A stretch of DNA of 64,000 nt from Anniella stebbinsi (GCA_029215795.1 JARDYH010000018.1:310001-374000); one strand, 5' to 3'; positions 11,940 to 23,773 are shown, numbered from the stretch's first letter. Notes: generated from the sequence alone by a model not told the origin. Made by a program: numbers and translations.

Positions 11940-14760
11940 ATAGAGGGAAGGGGAAGTCTAGGGGAAGTCTAGGGGGAGAAGGGGAAATCTAAGGGAAGAA
12001 GGGGAAGTCTAGGGGAAGAAGGGGAAGTCTAGGGGAAGAAGGGGAAGTATAGAGGGAAGGGGAAGTCTAGGGGAAGTCTAGGGGAAGAAGGGGAAGTATA
12101 GAGGGAAGGGGAAGTCTAGGGGAAGTCTAGGGGAAGAAGGGGAAGTATAGCGAGAAGGGGAAGTCTAGGGGAAGTCTAGGGGAAGAAGGGGAAGTATAGA
12201 GGAAAGGGGAAGTCTAGGGGAAGTCTAGGGGAAGAAGGGGCAGTATAGAGGGAAGGGGAAGACTAGGGGAAGTCTAGGGGAAGAAGGGGAAGTATAGAGG
12301 GAAGGGGAAGTCTAGGGGAAGTCTAGGGGAAGAAGGGGAAGTCTAGGGGAAGAAGGGGAAGTCTAGGGGAAGAAGGGGAAGTCTAGAGGGAAGGGGAAGT
12401 CTAGGGGAAGTCTAGGGGAAGAAGGGGAAGTATAGAGGGAAGGGGAAGTCTAGGGGAAGAAGGGGAAGTATAGAGGGAAGGGGAAGACTACAGGAAGTCT
12501 AGGGGAAGAAGGGAAGTCTAGGGGAAGTCTAGGGGAAGCAGGGGAAGTATAGAGGGAAGGGGAAGTCTAATGGAAGAAGGGGAAGTATAGAGGGAAGGGG
12601 AAGTCTAGGGGAAGAAGGGGATGTCTAGGGGAAGAAGGGGAAGTCTAGAGAAGAAGGGGAAGTAGAGAGGGAAGGGGAAGTCTAGGGGAAGTCTAGGGGA
12701 AGAAGGGGAAGTATAGAGGGAAGGGGAAGTCTAGGGGAAGAAGGGGAAGTCTAGGGGAAGAAGGGGAAGTCTAGGGGAAGAAGGGGAAATCTAGGGGAAG
12801 AAGGGGAAGTATAGAGGGAAGAGAAAGTCTAGGGGAAGAAGGGGAAGTATAAAGGGAAGGGGAAGTCCAGGGGAAGTCTAGGGGTAGAAGGGGAAGTCTA
12901 GGGGAAGAAGGGGAAGAAGGGAAGGTATAGAGGGAAGGGGAAGTCTACGGGAAGTCTAGGGGAAGAAGGGGAAGTCTAAGGGAAGAAGGGGAAGTCTAGG
13001 GGAAGAAGGGGAAGTATAGAGGGAAGGGGAAGTCTAGGGGAAGAAGAGGTAGTCTAGGGGAAGAAGGAGAAGTCTAGGGGAAGAAGGGGAAGTATAGAGG
13101 GAAGGAGAAGTCTAGGGGAAGTCTAGGGGGAGAAGGGGAAATCTAAGGGAAGAAGGGGAAGTCTAGGGGAAGAAGGGGAAGTCTAGGGGAAGAAGGGGAA
13201 GTATAGAGGGAAGGGGAAGTCTAGGGGAAGTCTAGGGGAAGAAGGGGAAGTATAGAGGGAAGGGGAAGTCTAGGGGAAGTCTAGGGGAAGAAGGGGAAGT
13301 ATAGCGAGAAGGGGAAGTCTAGGGGAAGTCTAGGGGAAGAAGGGGAAGTATAGAGGAAAGGGGAAGTCTAGGGGAAGTCTAGGGGAAGAAGGGGCAGTAT
13401 AGAGGGAAGGGGAAGACTAGGGGAAGTCTAGGGGAAGAAGGGGAAGTATAGAGGGAAGGGGAAGTCTAGGGGAAGAAGGGGAAGTCTAGGGGAAGAAGGG
13501 GAAGTCTAGGGGAAGAAGGGGAAGTATAGAGGGAAGGGGAAGTCTAGGGGAAGTCTAGGGGAAGAAGGGGAAGTCTAGGGGAAGTAGGGGAAGTCTAGGG
13601 GAAGTCTAGGGGAAGAAGGGGAAGTATAGAGGGAAGGGGAAGTCTAGGGGAAGAACGGGAAGTCTAGGAGAAGAAGGGGAAGTCTAGGGGAAGAAGGGGA
13701 AGTATAGAGGGAAGGGGAAGTCTAGGGGAAGTCTAGGGGAAGAAGGGGAAGTATAGAGGGAAGGGGAAGTCTAGGGGAAGTCTAGGGGAAGAAGGGGAAG
13801 TATAGCGAGAAGGGGAAGTCTAGGGGAAGTCTAGGGGAAGAAGGGGAAGTATAGAGGAAAGGGGAAGTCTAGGGGAAGTCTAGGGGAAGAAGGGGCAGTA
13901 TAGAGGGAAGGGGAAGACTAGGGGAAGTCTAGGGGAAGAAGGGGAAGTATAGAGGGTAGGGGAAGTCTAGGGGAAGTCTAGGGGAAGAAGGGGAAGTCTA
14001 GGGGAAGAAGGGGAAGTCTAGGGGAAGAAGGGGAAGTCTAGAGGGAAGGGGAAGTCTAGGGGAAGTCTAGGGGAAGAAGGGGAAGTATAGAGGGAAGGGG
14101 AAGTCTAGGGGAAGAAGGGGAAGTATAGAGGGAAGGGGAAGACTACAGGAAGTCTAGGGGAAGAAGGGAAGTCTAGTGGAAGTCTAGGGGAAGCAGGGGA
14201 AGTATAGAGGGAAGGGGAAGTCTAATGGAAGAAGGGGAAGTATAGAGGGAAGGGGAAGTCTAGGGGAAGAAGGGGATGTCTAGGGGAAGAAGGGGAAGTC
14301 TAGAGAAGAAGGGGAAGTAGAGAGGGAAGGGGAAGTCTAGGGGAAGTCTAGGGGAAGTCTAGGGGAAGAAGGGGAAGTATAGAGGGAAGGGGAAGTCTAG
14401 GGGAAGAAGGGGAAGTCTAGGGGAAGAAGGGGAAGTCTAGGGGAAGAAGGGGAAATCTAGGGGAAGAAGGGGAAGTATAGAGGGAAGAGAAAGTCTAGGG
14501 GAAGAAGGGGAAGTATAAAGGGAAGGGGAAGTCCAGGGGAAGTCTAGGGGTAGAAGGGGAAGTCTAGGGGAAGAAGGGGAAGAAGGGAAGGTATAGAGGG
14601 AAGGGGAAGTCTACGGGAAGTCTAGGGGAAGAAGGGGAAGTCTAAGGGAAGAAGGGGAAGTCTAGGGGAAGAAGGGGAAGTATAGAGGGAAGGGGAAGTC
14701 TAGGGGAAGAAGAGGTAGTCTAGGGGAAGAAGGAGAAGTCTAGGGGAAGAAGGGGAAGTA
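11940..14760 (+). repeat. Nested tandem duplication W in cluster 1
   Basis: Beta-type sequence is repeated with a period of 1,655-1,666 bp: TATAGCGAG at 12146 and 13801, GACTACAGG at 12486 and 14141, GTATAAAGGG at 12847 and 14513, GAGAGGTAG-type T at 13050 and 14716. The 11-bp change is one extra word a near 14.34 kb, where three a words stand in a row. A further TATAGCGAG at 13300 shows an inner step of 1154 + 501 bp, so one duplication lies inside another. Words GTATAAAGGG and GAACGGG (13651) mark this family and are absent from plain X units. Block edges are approximate. Confidence 0.7.
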
Positions 14761-15049
14761 TAGAGGAAAGGGGAAGTCTAGGGGAAGAAGGGGACGTATA
14801 GAGGGAAGGGGAAGTCTAGGGGAAGTCTAGGGGAAGAAGGGGAAGTCTAGGGGAAGTCTAGGGGAAGCAGGGGAAGTATAGAGGGAAGGGGAAGTCTAAT
14901 GGAAGAAGGGGAAGTATAGAGGGAAGGGGAAGTCTAGGGGAAGTCTAGGGGAAGAAGGGGAAGTCTAGGGGAAGTCTAGGGGAAGAAGGGAAGGTATAGA
15001 GGGAAGGGGAAGTCTACGGGAAGTCTAGGGGAAGAAGGGGAAGTCTAGG

Positions 15050-15755
15050 GGAAGAAGGGGAAGTCTAGGGGAAGAAGAGGAAGTATAGAGGGAAGGGGAA
15101 GTCTAGGGGAAAAAGGGGAAGTCTAGTGGAAGAAGGGGAAGTCTAGGGGAAGTCTAGGGGAAGAAGGGGAAGTATAGAGGGAAGGGGAAGTCTAGGGGAA
15201 GAAGGGGAAGTATAGAGGGAAGGGGAAGTCTAGGGGAAGTCTAGGGGAAGAAGGGGAAGTATAGAGGGAAGGGGAAGTCTAGGGGAAGAAGGGGAAGTAT
15301 AGAGGGAAGGGGAAGTCTAGGGGAAGTCTAGGGGAAGAAGGGGAAGTATAGAGGGAAGGGGAAGTCTAGGGGAAGTCTAGGGGAAGAAGGGGAAGTATAG
15401 AGGGAAGGGAAGACTAGGGGAAGTCTAGGGGAAGAAGGGGAAGTATAGAGGGAAGGGGAAGTCTAGGGGAAGAAGGGGAAGTCTAGGGGAAGAAGGGGAA
15501 GTCTAGGGGAAGAAGGGGAAGTCTAGGGGAAGAAGGGGAAGTAGAATGGGAAGGGGAAGTCTAGGGGAAGTCAAGGGGAAGAAGGAGAAGTATAGAGGGA
15601 AGGGAAGTCTAGGGGAAGTCTAGGGGAAGATGGGGAAGTATAGAGGGAAGGGGAAGTCTAGGGGAAGATGGGGAAGTCTAGGGGAAGAAGGGGAAGTCTA
15701 GGGGAAGGAGGGGAAGTATAGAGGGAAGAGAAAGTCTAGGGGAAGAAGGTGAAGT
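15050..15755 (+). repeat. Alpha-like block with GTAGAATGGG
   Basis: After GTCTACGGG near 15.01 kb the sequence restarts like X (GAGGAAGTATAG, then GGGGAAAAAGG, but with GTCTAGTGG). It then continues as a diverged alpha with GTAGAATGGG (15541), GTCAAGGGGAAG, GATGGGG words (15629 and 15666) and GAGAAAGTC. It recurs at 31833 (offset 16,292) and 63206. It is the only block where GATGGGG words occur. Confidence 0.65.
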
Positions 15756-17930
15756 ATAGAGGCAAGGGGAAGTCTAGGGGAAGTCTAGGGGAACAAGGGG
15801 AAGTCTAGGGGAAGAAGGGGAATTCAAGGGGAAGAAGGGGAAGTCTAGGGGAAGAAGGGGAAGTATAGAGGGAAGGGGAAGTCCAGGGGAAGAAGAGGAA
15901 GTCTAGGGGAAGAAGGGGAAGTCTAGGGGAAGAAGGGGAAGTATAGAGGGAAGGGGAAGTCTAGGGGAAGAAGGGGAAGTATAGAAGGAAGGGGAAGTCT
16001 AGGGGAAGTCTAGGGGAAGAAGGGGAAGTCTAGGGGAAGTCTAGGGGAAGCAGGGGAAGTATAGAGGGAAGGGGAAGTCTAATGGAATAAGGGGAAGTAT
16101 AGAGGGAAGGGGAAGTCTAGGGGAAGTCTAGGGGAAGAAGGGGAAGTCTAGGAGAAGTCTAGGGAAGAAGGGGAAGTATAGCGGGAAGGGGAAGTCTAGG
16201 GGAAGTCTAGGGGAAGAAGGGGAAGTATAGAGGGAAGGGGAAGTATAGGGGAAGAAGGGGAAGTCTAAGGGAAGAAGGGGAAATCTAGGGGAAGAAGGGG
16301 AAGTCTAGGGGAAGAAGGGGAAGTATAGAGGGAAGAGAAAGTCTAGGGGAAGAAGGTGAAGTATAGAGGCAAGGGGAAGTCTAGGGGAAGTCTAGGGGAA
16401 CAAGGGGAAGTCTAGGGGAAGAAGGGGAAGTCTAGGGGAAGAAGGGGAAGTCTAGGGGAAGAAGGGGAAGTATAGAGGGAAGGGGAAGTCCAGGGGAAGA
16501 AGAGGAAGTCTAGGGGAAGAAGGGGAAGTCTAGGGGAAGAAGGGGAAGTATAGAGGGAAGGGGAAGTCTAGGGGAAGAAGGGGAAGTATAGAAGGAAGGG
16601 GAAGTCTAGGGGAAGTCTAGGGGAAGAAGGGGAAGTCTAGGGGAAGTCTAGGGGAAGCAGGGGAAGTATAGAGGGAAGGGGAAGTCTAATGGAATAAGGG
16701 GAAGTATAGAGGGAAGGGGAAGTCTAGGGGAAGTCTAGGGGAAGAAGGGGAAGTCTAGGGGAAGTCTAGGGGAAGAAGGGAAAGTATAGAGGGAAGGGGA
16801 AGTCTACGGGAAGTCTAGGGGAAGAAGGGGAAGTCTAGGGGAAGAAGGGGAAGTCTAGGAGAAGTCTAGGGGAAGAAGGGGAAGTATAGCGGGAAGGGGA
16901 AGTCTAGGGGAAGTCTAGGGGAAGAAGGGGAAGTATAGAGGGAAGGGGAAGTATAGGGGAAGAAGGGGAAGTCTAAGGGAAGAAGGGGAAATCTAGGGGA
17001 AGAAGGGGAAGTATAGAGGGAAGGGGAAGTCTAGGGGAAGTCTAGGGGAAGAAGGGGAAGTATAGAGGGAAGGGGAAGTATAGGGGAAGAAGGGGAAGTC
17101 TAAGGGAAGAAGGGGAAATCTAGGGGAAGAAGGGGAAGTCTAGGGGAAGAAGGGGAAGTATAGAGGGAAGAGAAAGTCTAGGGGAAGAAGGTGAAGTATA
17201 GAGGCAAGGGGAAGTCTAGGGGAAGTCTAGGGGAACAAGGGGAAGTCTAGGGGAAGAAGGGGAAGTCTAGGGGAAGAAGGGGAAGTCTAGGGGAAGAAGG
17301 GGAAGTATAGAGGGAAGGGGAAGTCCAGGGGAAGAAGAGGAAGTCTAGGGGAAGAAGGGGAAGTCTAGGGGAAGAAGGGGAAGTATAGAGGGAAGGGGAA
17401 GTCTAGGGGAAGAAGGGGAAGTATAGAAGGAAGGGGAAGTCTAGGGGAAGTCTAGGGGAAGAAGGGGAAGTCTAGGGGAAGTCTAGGGGAAGCAGGGGAA
17501 GTATAGAGGGAAGGGGAAGTCTAATGGAATAAGGGGAAGTATAGAGGGAAGGGGAAGTCTAGGGGAAGTCTAGGGGAAGAAGGGGAAGTCTAGGGGAAGT
17601 CTAGGGGAAGAAGGGAAAGTATAGAGGGAAGGGGAAGTCTACGGGAAGTCTAGGGGAAGAAGGGGAAGTCTAGGGGAAGAAGGGGAAGTCTAGGAGAAGT
17701 CTAGGGGAAGAAGGGGAAGTATAGCGGGAAGGGGAAGTCTAGGGGAAGTCTAGGGGAAGAAGGGGAAGTATAGAGGGAAGGGGAAGTATAGGGGAAGAAG
17801 GGGAAGTCTAAGGGAAGAAGGGGAAATCTAGGGGAAGAAGGGGAAGTATAGAGGGAAGGGGAAGTCTAGGGGAAGTCTAGGGGAAGAAGGGGAAGTATAG
17901 AGGGAAGGGGAAGTATAGGGGAAGAAGGGG
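15755..17930 (+). repeat. GGCAAGG module, three copies (steps 607 and 835 bp)
   Basis: The word GAGGCAAGG, followed by two a words and GGGGAACAAGG, lies at 15759, 16366 and 17201. The marker CTAATGGAATAAGG lies at 16081, 16688 and 17523, again 607 and 835 bp apart. Cluster 2 has two copies (32051, 32658) and cluster 3 none. The third copy therefore explains the change of the cluster 1/cluster 2 offset from 16,292 to 15,457 bp. Edges are approximate. Confidence 0.75.
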
Positions 17931-18564
17931 AATTCTAAGGGAAGAAGGGGAAGTCTAGGGGAAGAAGGGGAAGTATAGAGGGAAGGGGAAGTCTAGGGGA
18001 AGAAGAGGAAGTCTAGGGGAAGAAGGGGAAGTCTAGGGGAAGAAGGGGAAGTATAGAGGGAAGGGGAAGTCTAGGGAAAGAAGGGGAAGTATAGAGGGAA
18101 GGGGAAGTCTAGGGGAAGTCTAGGGGAAGAAGGGGAAGTCTAGGGGAAGTCTAGGGGAAGAAGGGGAAGTATAGAGGGAAGGGGAAGTATAGGGGAAGAA
18201 GGGGAAGTCTAAGGGAAGAAGGGGAAGTCTAGGGGAAGAAGGGGAAGTATAGAGGGAAGGGGAAGTCTAGGGGAAGAAGAGGAAGTCTAGGGGAAGAAGG
18301 GGAAGTTTAGGGGAAGAAGGGGAAGTATAGAGGGAACGGGAAGTCTAGGGGAAGAAGGGGAAGTATAGAGGGAAGGGGAAGTCTAGGGGAAGTCTAGGGG
18401 AAGAAGGGGAAGTCTAGGGGAAGTCTAGGGGAAGCAGGGGAAGTATAGAGGGAAGGGGAAGTCTAATGGAAGAAGGGGAAGTATAGAGGGAAGGGGAAGT
18501 CTAGGGGAAGAAGGGGAAGTCTAGGGGAAGAAGGGGAAGTCTAGGGGAAGAAGGGGAAGTAGAG

Positions 18565-19355
18565 AGGGAAGGGGAAGTCTAGGGGAAGTCTAGGGGAAGA
18601 AGGGGAAGTATAGAGGGAAGGGAAGTCTAGAGGAAGTTAAGGGGAAGAAGGAGAAGTCTAGGGGAAGTCTAGGGGAAGCAGGGGAAGTATAGAGGGAAGG
18701 GGAAGTCTAATGGAAGAAGGGGAAGTATAGAGGGAAGGGGAAGTCTAGGGGAAGTCTAGGGGAAGAAGGGGAAGTCTAGGGGAAGTCTAGGGGAAGAAGG
18801 GAAAGTATAGAGGGAAGGGGAAGTCTACGGGAAGTCTAGGGGAAGAAGGGGAAGTCTAGGGGAAGAAGGGGAAGTCTAGGAGAAGTCTAGGGGAAGAAGG
18901 GGAAGTATAGATGGAAGGGGAAGTCTAGGGGAAGAAGGGGAAGTCTAGGGGAAGAAGGAAAAGTATAGCGGGAAGGGGAAGTCTAGGGGAAGTCTAGGGG
19001 AAGAAGGGGAAGTATAGAGGGAAGGGGAAGTATAGGGGAAGAAGGGGAAGTCTAAGGGAAGAAGGGGAAGTCTAGGGGAAGAAGGGGAAGTATAGAGGGA
19101 AGGGGAAGTCTAGGGGAAGAAGAGGAAGTCTAGGGGAAGAAGGGGAAGTCTAGGGGAAGAAGGGGAAGAAGGGAAGGTATAGAGGGAAGGGGAAGTCTAC
19201 GGGAAGTCTAGGGGAAGAAGGGGAAATCTAGGGGAAGAAGAGGAAGTATAGAGGGAAGGGGAAGTCTAGGGGAAAAAGGGGAAGTCTAGGGGAAGAAGGG
19301 GAAGTCTAGGGGAAGTCTAGGGGAAGAAGGGGAAGTATAGAGGGAAGGGGAAGTC
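18565..19355 (+). repeat. Segment present in clusters 1 and 3, missing from cluster 2
   Basis: From GTAGAGAGGG (18559) to GTCTAAGGG (19355) cluster 1 has about 776 bp that cluster 2 lacks: the offset falls from 15,457 to 14,681 between 34016 and 34036. It contains GTTAAGGGG (about 18640) and a TAGATGG word (18908). Cluster 3 keeps the first part of it, with GTAGAGAGGG at 44312 and TAGATGG at 44661 at an unchanged offset of 25,753. Confidence 0.7.
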
Positions 19356-19406
19356 TAAGGGAAGAAGGGGAAATCTAGGGGAAGTCTAGGGAAGAAGGGG
19401 AAGTAT

Positions 19407-20328
19407 AGAGGGAAGGGGAAGTGTAGGGGAAGTCTTGGGGAAGAAGGGGAAGTCTAGGGGAAGACGTGGAAGTCTAGGGGAAGAAGGGGAAGTATAGAGG
19501 GAAGGGGAAGTCAAGGGGTAGACTAGGGGAAGAAGGGGAAGTATAGAGGGAAGGGGAAGTCTAGGGGAAGTCTAGGAGAAGAAGGGGAAGTCTAGGGGAA
19601 ATCTAGAGGAAGAAGGGGAAGTATAGAGGGAAGGGGAAGTCTAATGGAAGAAGGGGAAGTATAGAGGGAAGGGGAAGTCTAGGGGAAGTCTAGGGGAAGA
19701 AGGGGAAGTCTAGGAGAAGTCTAGGGGAAGAAGGGGAAGTATAGATGGAAGGGGAAGTCTAGGGGAAGAAGGGGAAGTCTAGGGGAAGAAGGAAAAGTAT
19801 AGCGGGAAGGGGAAGTCTAGGGGAAGTCTAGGGGAAGAAGGGGAAGTATAGAGGGAAGGGGAAGTATAGGGGGAAGGGGAAGTGTAGGGGAAGTCTTGGG
19901 GAAGAAGGGGAAGTCTAGGGGAAGACGTGGAAGTCTAGGGGAAGAAGGGGAAGTATAGAGGGAAGGGGAAGTCAAGGGGTAGACTAGGGGAAGAAGGGGA
20001 AGTATAGAGGGAAGGGGAAGTCTAGGGGAAGTCTAGGAGAAGAAGGGGAAGTCTAGGGGAAATCTAGAGGAAGAAGGGGAAGTATAGAGGGAAGGGGAAG
20101 TCTAATGGAAGAAGGGGAAGTATAGAGGGAAGGGGAAGTCTAGGGGAAGTCTAGGGGAAGAAGGGGAAGTCTAGGAGAAGTCTAGGGGAAGAAGGGGAAG
20201 TATAGATGGAAGGGGAAGTCTAGGGGAAGAAGGGGAAGTCTAGGGGAAGAAGGAAAAGTATAGCGGGAAGGGGAAGTCTAGGGGAAGTCTAGGGGAAGAA
20301 GGGGAAGTATAGAGGGAAGGGGAAGTAT
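19407..20328 (+). repeat. 461-bp tandem pair
   Basis: Two adjacent copies at 19407-19867 and 19868-20328 hold GTCTTGGGG (19432, 19893), GACGTGG (19463, 19924) and TAGATGG (19742, 20203), all 461 bp apart. The junction is visible as an abnormal G5 run (TATAGGGGGAAGG) around 19865-19872, where the end of one copy fuses to a GGGAAGG word. The pair and its junction are repeated in cluster 2 at about 34088-35008. Confidence 0.85.
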
Positions 20329-21019
20329 AGGGGAAGAAGGGGAAGTCTAAGGGAAGAAGGGGAAGTCTAGGGGAAGAAGGGGAAGTATAGAGGGAAGGGG
20401 AAGTCTAGGGGAAGAAGAGGAAGTCTAGGGGAAGAAGGGGAAGTCTAGGGGAAGAAGGGGAAGTATAGAGGGAAGGGGAAGTCTAGGGGAAGAAGGGGAA
20501 GTATAGAGGGAAGGGGAAGTCTATGGCAAGTCTATGGGAAGAAGAGGAAGTCTAGGGGAAGTCTAGGGGAAGCAGGGGAAGTATAGAGGGAAGGGGAAGT
20601 CTAATGGAAGAAGGGGAAGTATAGAGGGAAAGGGGAAGTCTAGGGGAAGAAGGGGAAGTCTAGGGGAAGAAGGGGAAGTCTAGGGGAAGAAGGGGAAGTA
20701 GAGAGGGAAGGGGAAGTCTAGGGGAAGTCTAGGGGAAGAAGGGGAAGTATAGAGGGAAGGGAAGTCTAGGGGAAGTCTAGGGGAAGAAGGGGAAGTATAG
20801 AGGGAAGGGGAAGTCTAGGGGAAGAAGGGGAAGTCTAGGGGAAGAAGGGGAAGTATAGAGGGAAGAGAAAGTCTAGGGGAAGAAGGGGAAGTATAGAGGG
20901 AAGGGGAAGTCCAGGTGAAGTCTAGGGGTAGAAGGGGAAGTCTAGGGGAAGAAGGGGAAGAAGGGAAGGTATAGAGGGAAGGGGAAGTCTACGGGAAGTC
21001 TAGGGGAAGGAGGGGAAGT

Positions 21020-23773
21020 CTAGGGGAAGAAGGGGAAATCTAGGGGAAGAAGAGGAAGTATAGAGGGAAGGGGAAGTCTAGGGGAAAAAGGGGAAGTCTA
21101 GGGGAAGAAGGGGAACTCTAGGGGAAGTCTAGGGGAAGAAGGGGAAGTATAGAGGAAAGGGGAAGTCTAGGGGAAGAAGGGGAAATCTAGGAGAAGAAGG
21201 GGAACTCTAGGGGAAGAAGGGGAAGAATAGAGGGAAGGGGAAGTCTAGGGGAAGAAGGGGAAATCTAGGGGAAGTCTAGGGAAGAAGGGGAAGTATAGAG
21301 GGAAGGGGAAGTGTAGGGGAAGTCTTGGGGAAGAAGGGGAAGTCTAGGGGAGACGTGGAAGTCTAGGGGAAGAAGGGGAAGTATAGAGGGAAGGGGAAGT
21401 CAAGGGGTAGACTAGGGGAAGAAGGGGAAGTATAGAGGGAAGGGGAAGTCTAGGGGAAGTCTAGGAGAAGAAGGGGAAGTCTAGGGGAAATCTAGAGGAA
21501 GAAGGGGAAGTATAGAGGGAAGGGGAAGTCTAATGGAAGAAGGGGAAGTATAGAGGGAAGGGGAAGTCTAGGGGAAGTCTAGGGGAAGAAGGGGAAGTCT
21601 AGGGGAAGTCTAGGGGAAGAAGGGAAAGTATAGAGGGAAGGGGAAGTGTAGTGGAAGTCTAGGGGAAGAAGGGGAAGTACAGAGGAAAGGGGAAGTCCAG
21701 GGGAAGTCTAGGGGAAGAAGGGGCAGTATAGAGGGAAGGGGAAGTCTAGGGGAAGTCTAGGGGAAGAAGGGGAAGTATAGAGGGAAGGGGAAGTCTAGGG
21801 GAAGTCTAGGGGAAGAAGGGGAAGTCTAGGGGAAGAAGGGGAAGTATAGAGGGAAGGGGAAGTTTAGGGGAAGTCTAGGGGAAGAAGGGGAAGTCTAGGG
21901 GAAGAAGGGGAAGTCTAGGGGAAGAAGGGGAAGTATAGAGGGAAGGGGAAGTCTAGGGGAAGTCTAGGGGAAGAAGGGGAAGTCAAGGGGAAGTAGGGGA
22001 AGTCTAGGGGAAGTCTAGGGGAAGAAGGGGAAGTATAGAGGGAAGGGGAAGTCTAGGGGAAGAAGGGGAAGTCTAGGAGAAGAAGGGGAAGTCTAGGGGA
22101 AGAAGGGGAAGTATAGAGGGAAGGGGAAGTCTAGGGGAAGTCTAGGGGAAGAAGGGGAAGTATAGAGGGAAGGGGAAGTCTAGGGGAAGTCTAGGGGAAG
22201 AAAGGGAAGTATAGCGAGAAGGGGAAGTCTAGGGGAAGTCTAGGGGAAGAAGGGGAAGTATAGAGGAAAGGGGAAGTCTAGGGGAAGTCTAGGGGAAGAA
22301 GGGGCTGTATAGAGGGAAGGGGAAGACTAGGGGAAGTCTAGGGGAAGAAGGGGAAGTATAGAGGGAAGGGGAAGTCTAGGGGAAGTCTAGGGGAAGAAAG
22401 GGAAGTATAGCGAGAAGGGGAAGTCTAGGGGAAGTCTAGGGGAAGAAGGGGAAGTATAGAGGAAAGGGGAAGTCTAGGGGAAGTCTAGGGGAAGAAGGGG
22501 CTGTATAGAGGGAAGGGGAAGACTAGGGGAAGTCTAGGGGAAGAAGGGGAAGTATAGAGGGAAGGGGAAGTCTAGGGGAAGAAGGGGAAGTCTAGAGGGA
22601 AGGGGAAGTCTAGGGGAAGTCTAGGGGAAGAAGGGGAAGTCTAGAGGGAAGGGGAAGTCTAGGGGAAGTCTAGGGGAAGAAGGGGAAGTCTAGGGGAAGA
22701 AGGGGAAGTATAGAGGGAAGGGGAAGTCTAGGGGAAGTCTAGGGGAAGAAGGGGAAGTATAGAGGGAAGGGGAAGTCTAGGGGAAGTCTAGGGGAAGAAA
22801 GGGAAGTATAGCGAGAAGGGGAAGTCTAGGGGAAGTCTAGGGGAAGAAGGGGAAGTATAGAGGAAAGGGGAAGTCTAGGGGAAGTCTAGGGGAAGAAGGG
22901 GCTGTATAGAGGGAAGGGGAAGACTAGGGGAAGTCTAGGGGAAGAAGGGGAAGTATAGAGGGAAGGGGAAGTCTAGGGGAAGAAGGGGAAGTCTAGAGGG
23001 AAGGGGAAGTCTAGGGGAAGTCTAGGGGAAGAAGGGGAAGTCTAGAGGGAAGGGGAAGTCTAGGGGAAGTCTAGGGGAAGAAGGGGAAGTATAGAGGGAA
23101 GGGGAAGTCTAGGAGAAGTCTAAGGGAAGAAGGGGAAGTCTAGGGGAAGAAGGGGAAGTATAGAGGGAAGGGGAAGTCTAGGGGAAGAAGAGGAAGTCTA
23201 GGGGAAGAAGGGGAAGTCTAGGGGAAGAAGGGGAAGTATAGAGGGAAGGGGAAGTCTAGGGGAAGAAGGGGAAGTATAGAGGGAAGGGGAAGACTACAGG
23301 AAGTCTAGGGGAAGAAGGGGAAGTCTAGGGGAAGTCTAGGGGAAGCAGGGGAAGTATAGAGGGAAGGGGAAGTCTAATGGAAGAAGGGGAAGTATAGAGG
23401 GAAGGGGAAGTATAGGGGAAGAAGGGGATGTCTAGGGGAAGAAGGGGAAGTCTAGGGGAAGAAGGGGAAGTAGAGAGGGAAGGGGAAGTCTAGGGGAAGT
23501 CTAGGGGAAGAAGGGGAAGTATAGAGGGAAGGGGAAGTATAGGGGAAGAAGGGGAAGTCTAGGGGAAGAAGGGGAAGTCTAGGGGAAGAAGGGGAAGTAT
23601 AGAGGGAAGAGAAAGTCTAGGGGAAGAAGGGGAAGTATAGAGGGAAGGGGAAGTCCAGGGGAAGTCTAGGGGTAGAAGGGGAAGTCTAGGGGAAGAAGGG
23701 GAAGAAGGGAAGGTATAGAGGGAAGGGGAAGTCTACGGGAAGTCTAGGGGAAGAAGGGGAAGTCTAGGGGAAG
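21020..23773 (+). repeat. Modified X unit closing cluster 1
   Basis: The X landmarks return in order (GAGGAAGTATAG, GGGGAAAAAGG, GAACTCTA, GTCTTGGGG, a shortened GGGGAGACGTGG, GTCAAGGGG, AATCTAGAGG, TATAGCGAG, GACTACAGG, GTCTACGGG). This unit is shorter than 3.67 kb and has its own variants: GGGGAGACGTGG with one base lost, GTCTAGGGGAAATCTAGAGG in place of the TCTAGAGG pair, and GGGGCTGTATAG in place of GGGGCAGTATAG. Counterparts close clusters 2 and 3. GAAGAATAGAGG (21226) is shared with cluster 2 only. Confidence 0.65.
22140..22950 (+). repeat. Local triplication around GGGGCTGTATAG (steps 196 and 401 bp)
   Basis: The C of GGGGCTGTATAG lies at 22305, 22501 and 22902, against single copies in cluster 2 (37094) and cluster 3 (46871). 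Each copy is preceded by TATAGCGAG and TAGAGGAAAGG words. The 597 bp gained here, less 109 bp (60 + 49) present in cluster 2 but missing from cluster 1, accounts for the net 488-bp change in offset between clusters 1 and 2. Confidence 0.8.

Larger units (their letters stand above)
9511..23773 (+). repeat. Cluster 1: X-derived composite block (14,263 bp)
   Basis: The cluster begins as a normal X unit (offset 3672 from X-III through GGTTAAGTC near 11565) and then departs from the 3.67-kb period. In order it contains nested W duplications (about 11.94-14.76 kb), an alpha-like block (about 15.05-15.75 kb), a 607/835-bp module triplication (about 15.75-17.93 kb), a segment with GTTAAGGGG (about 18.64 kb), a 461-bp tandem pair (19407-20328), a stretch with CTATGGCAAG (20521) and a modified X (about 21.0-23.77 kb). 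Private variants GAACGGG (11318) and GGAATTCTAGG (11689) are shared with 58934 and 59354. Compared with cluster 1', it lacks one 49-bp phrase with GGGGCAGTATAG near 11.6 kb. Confidence 0.8.
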
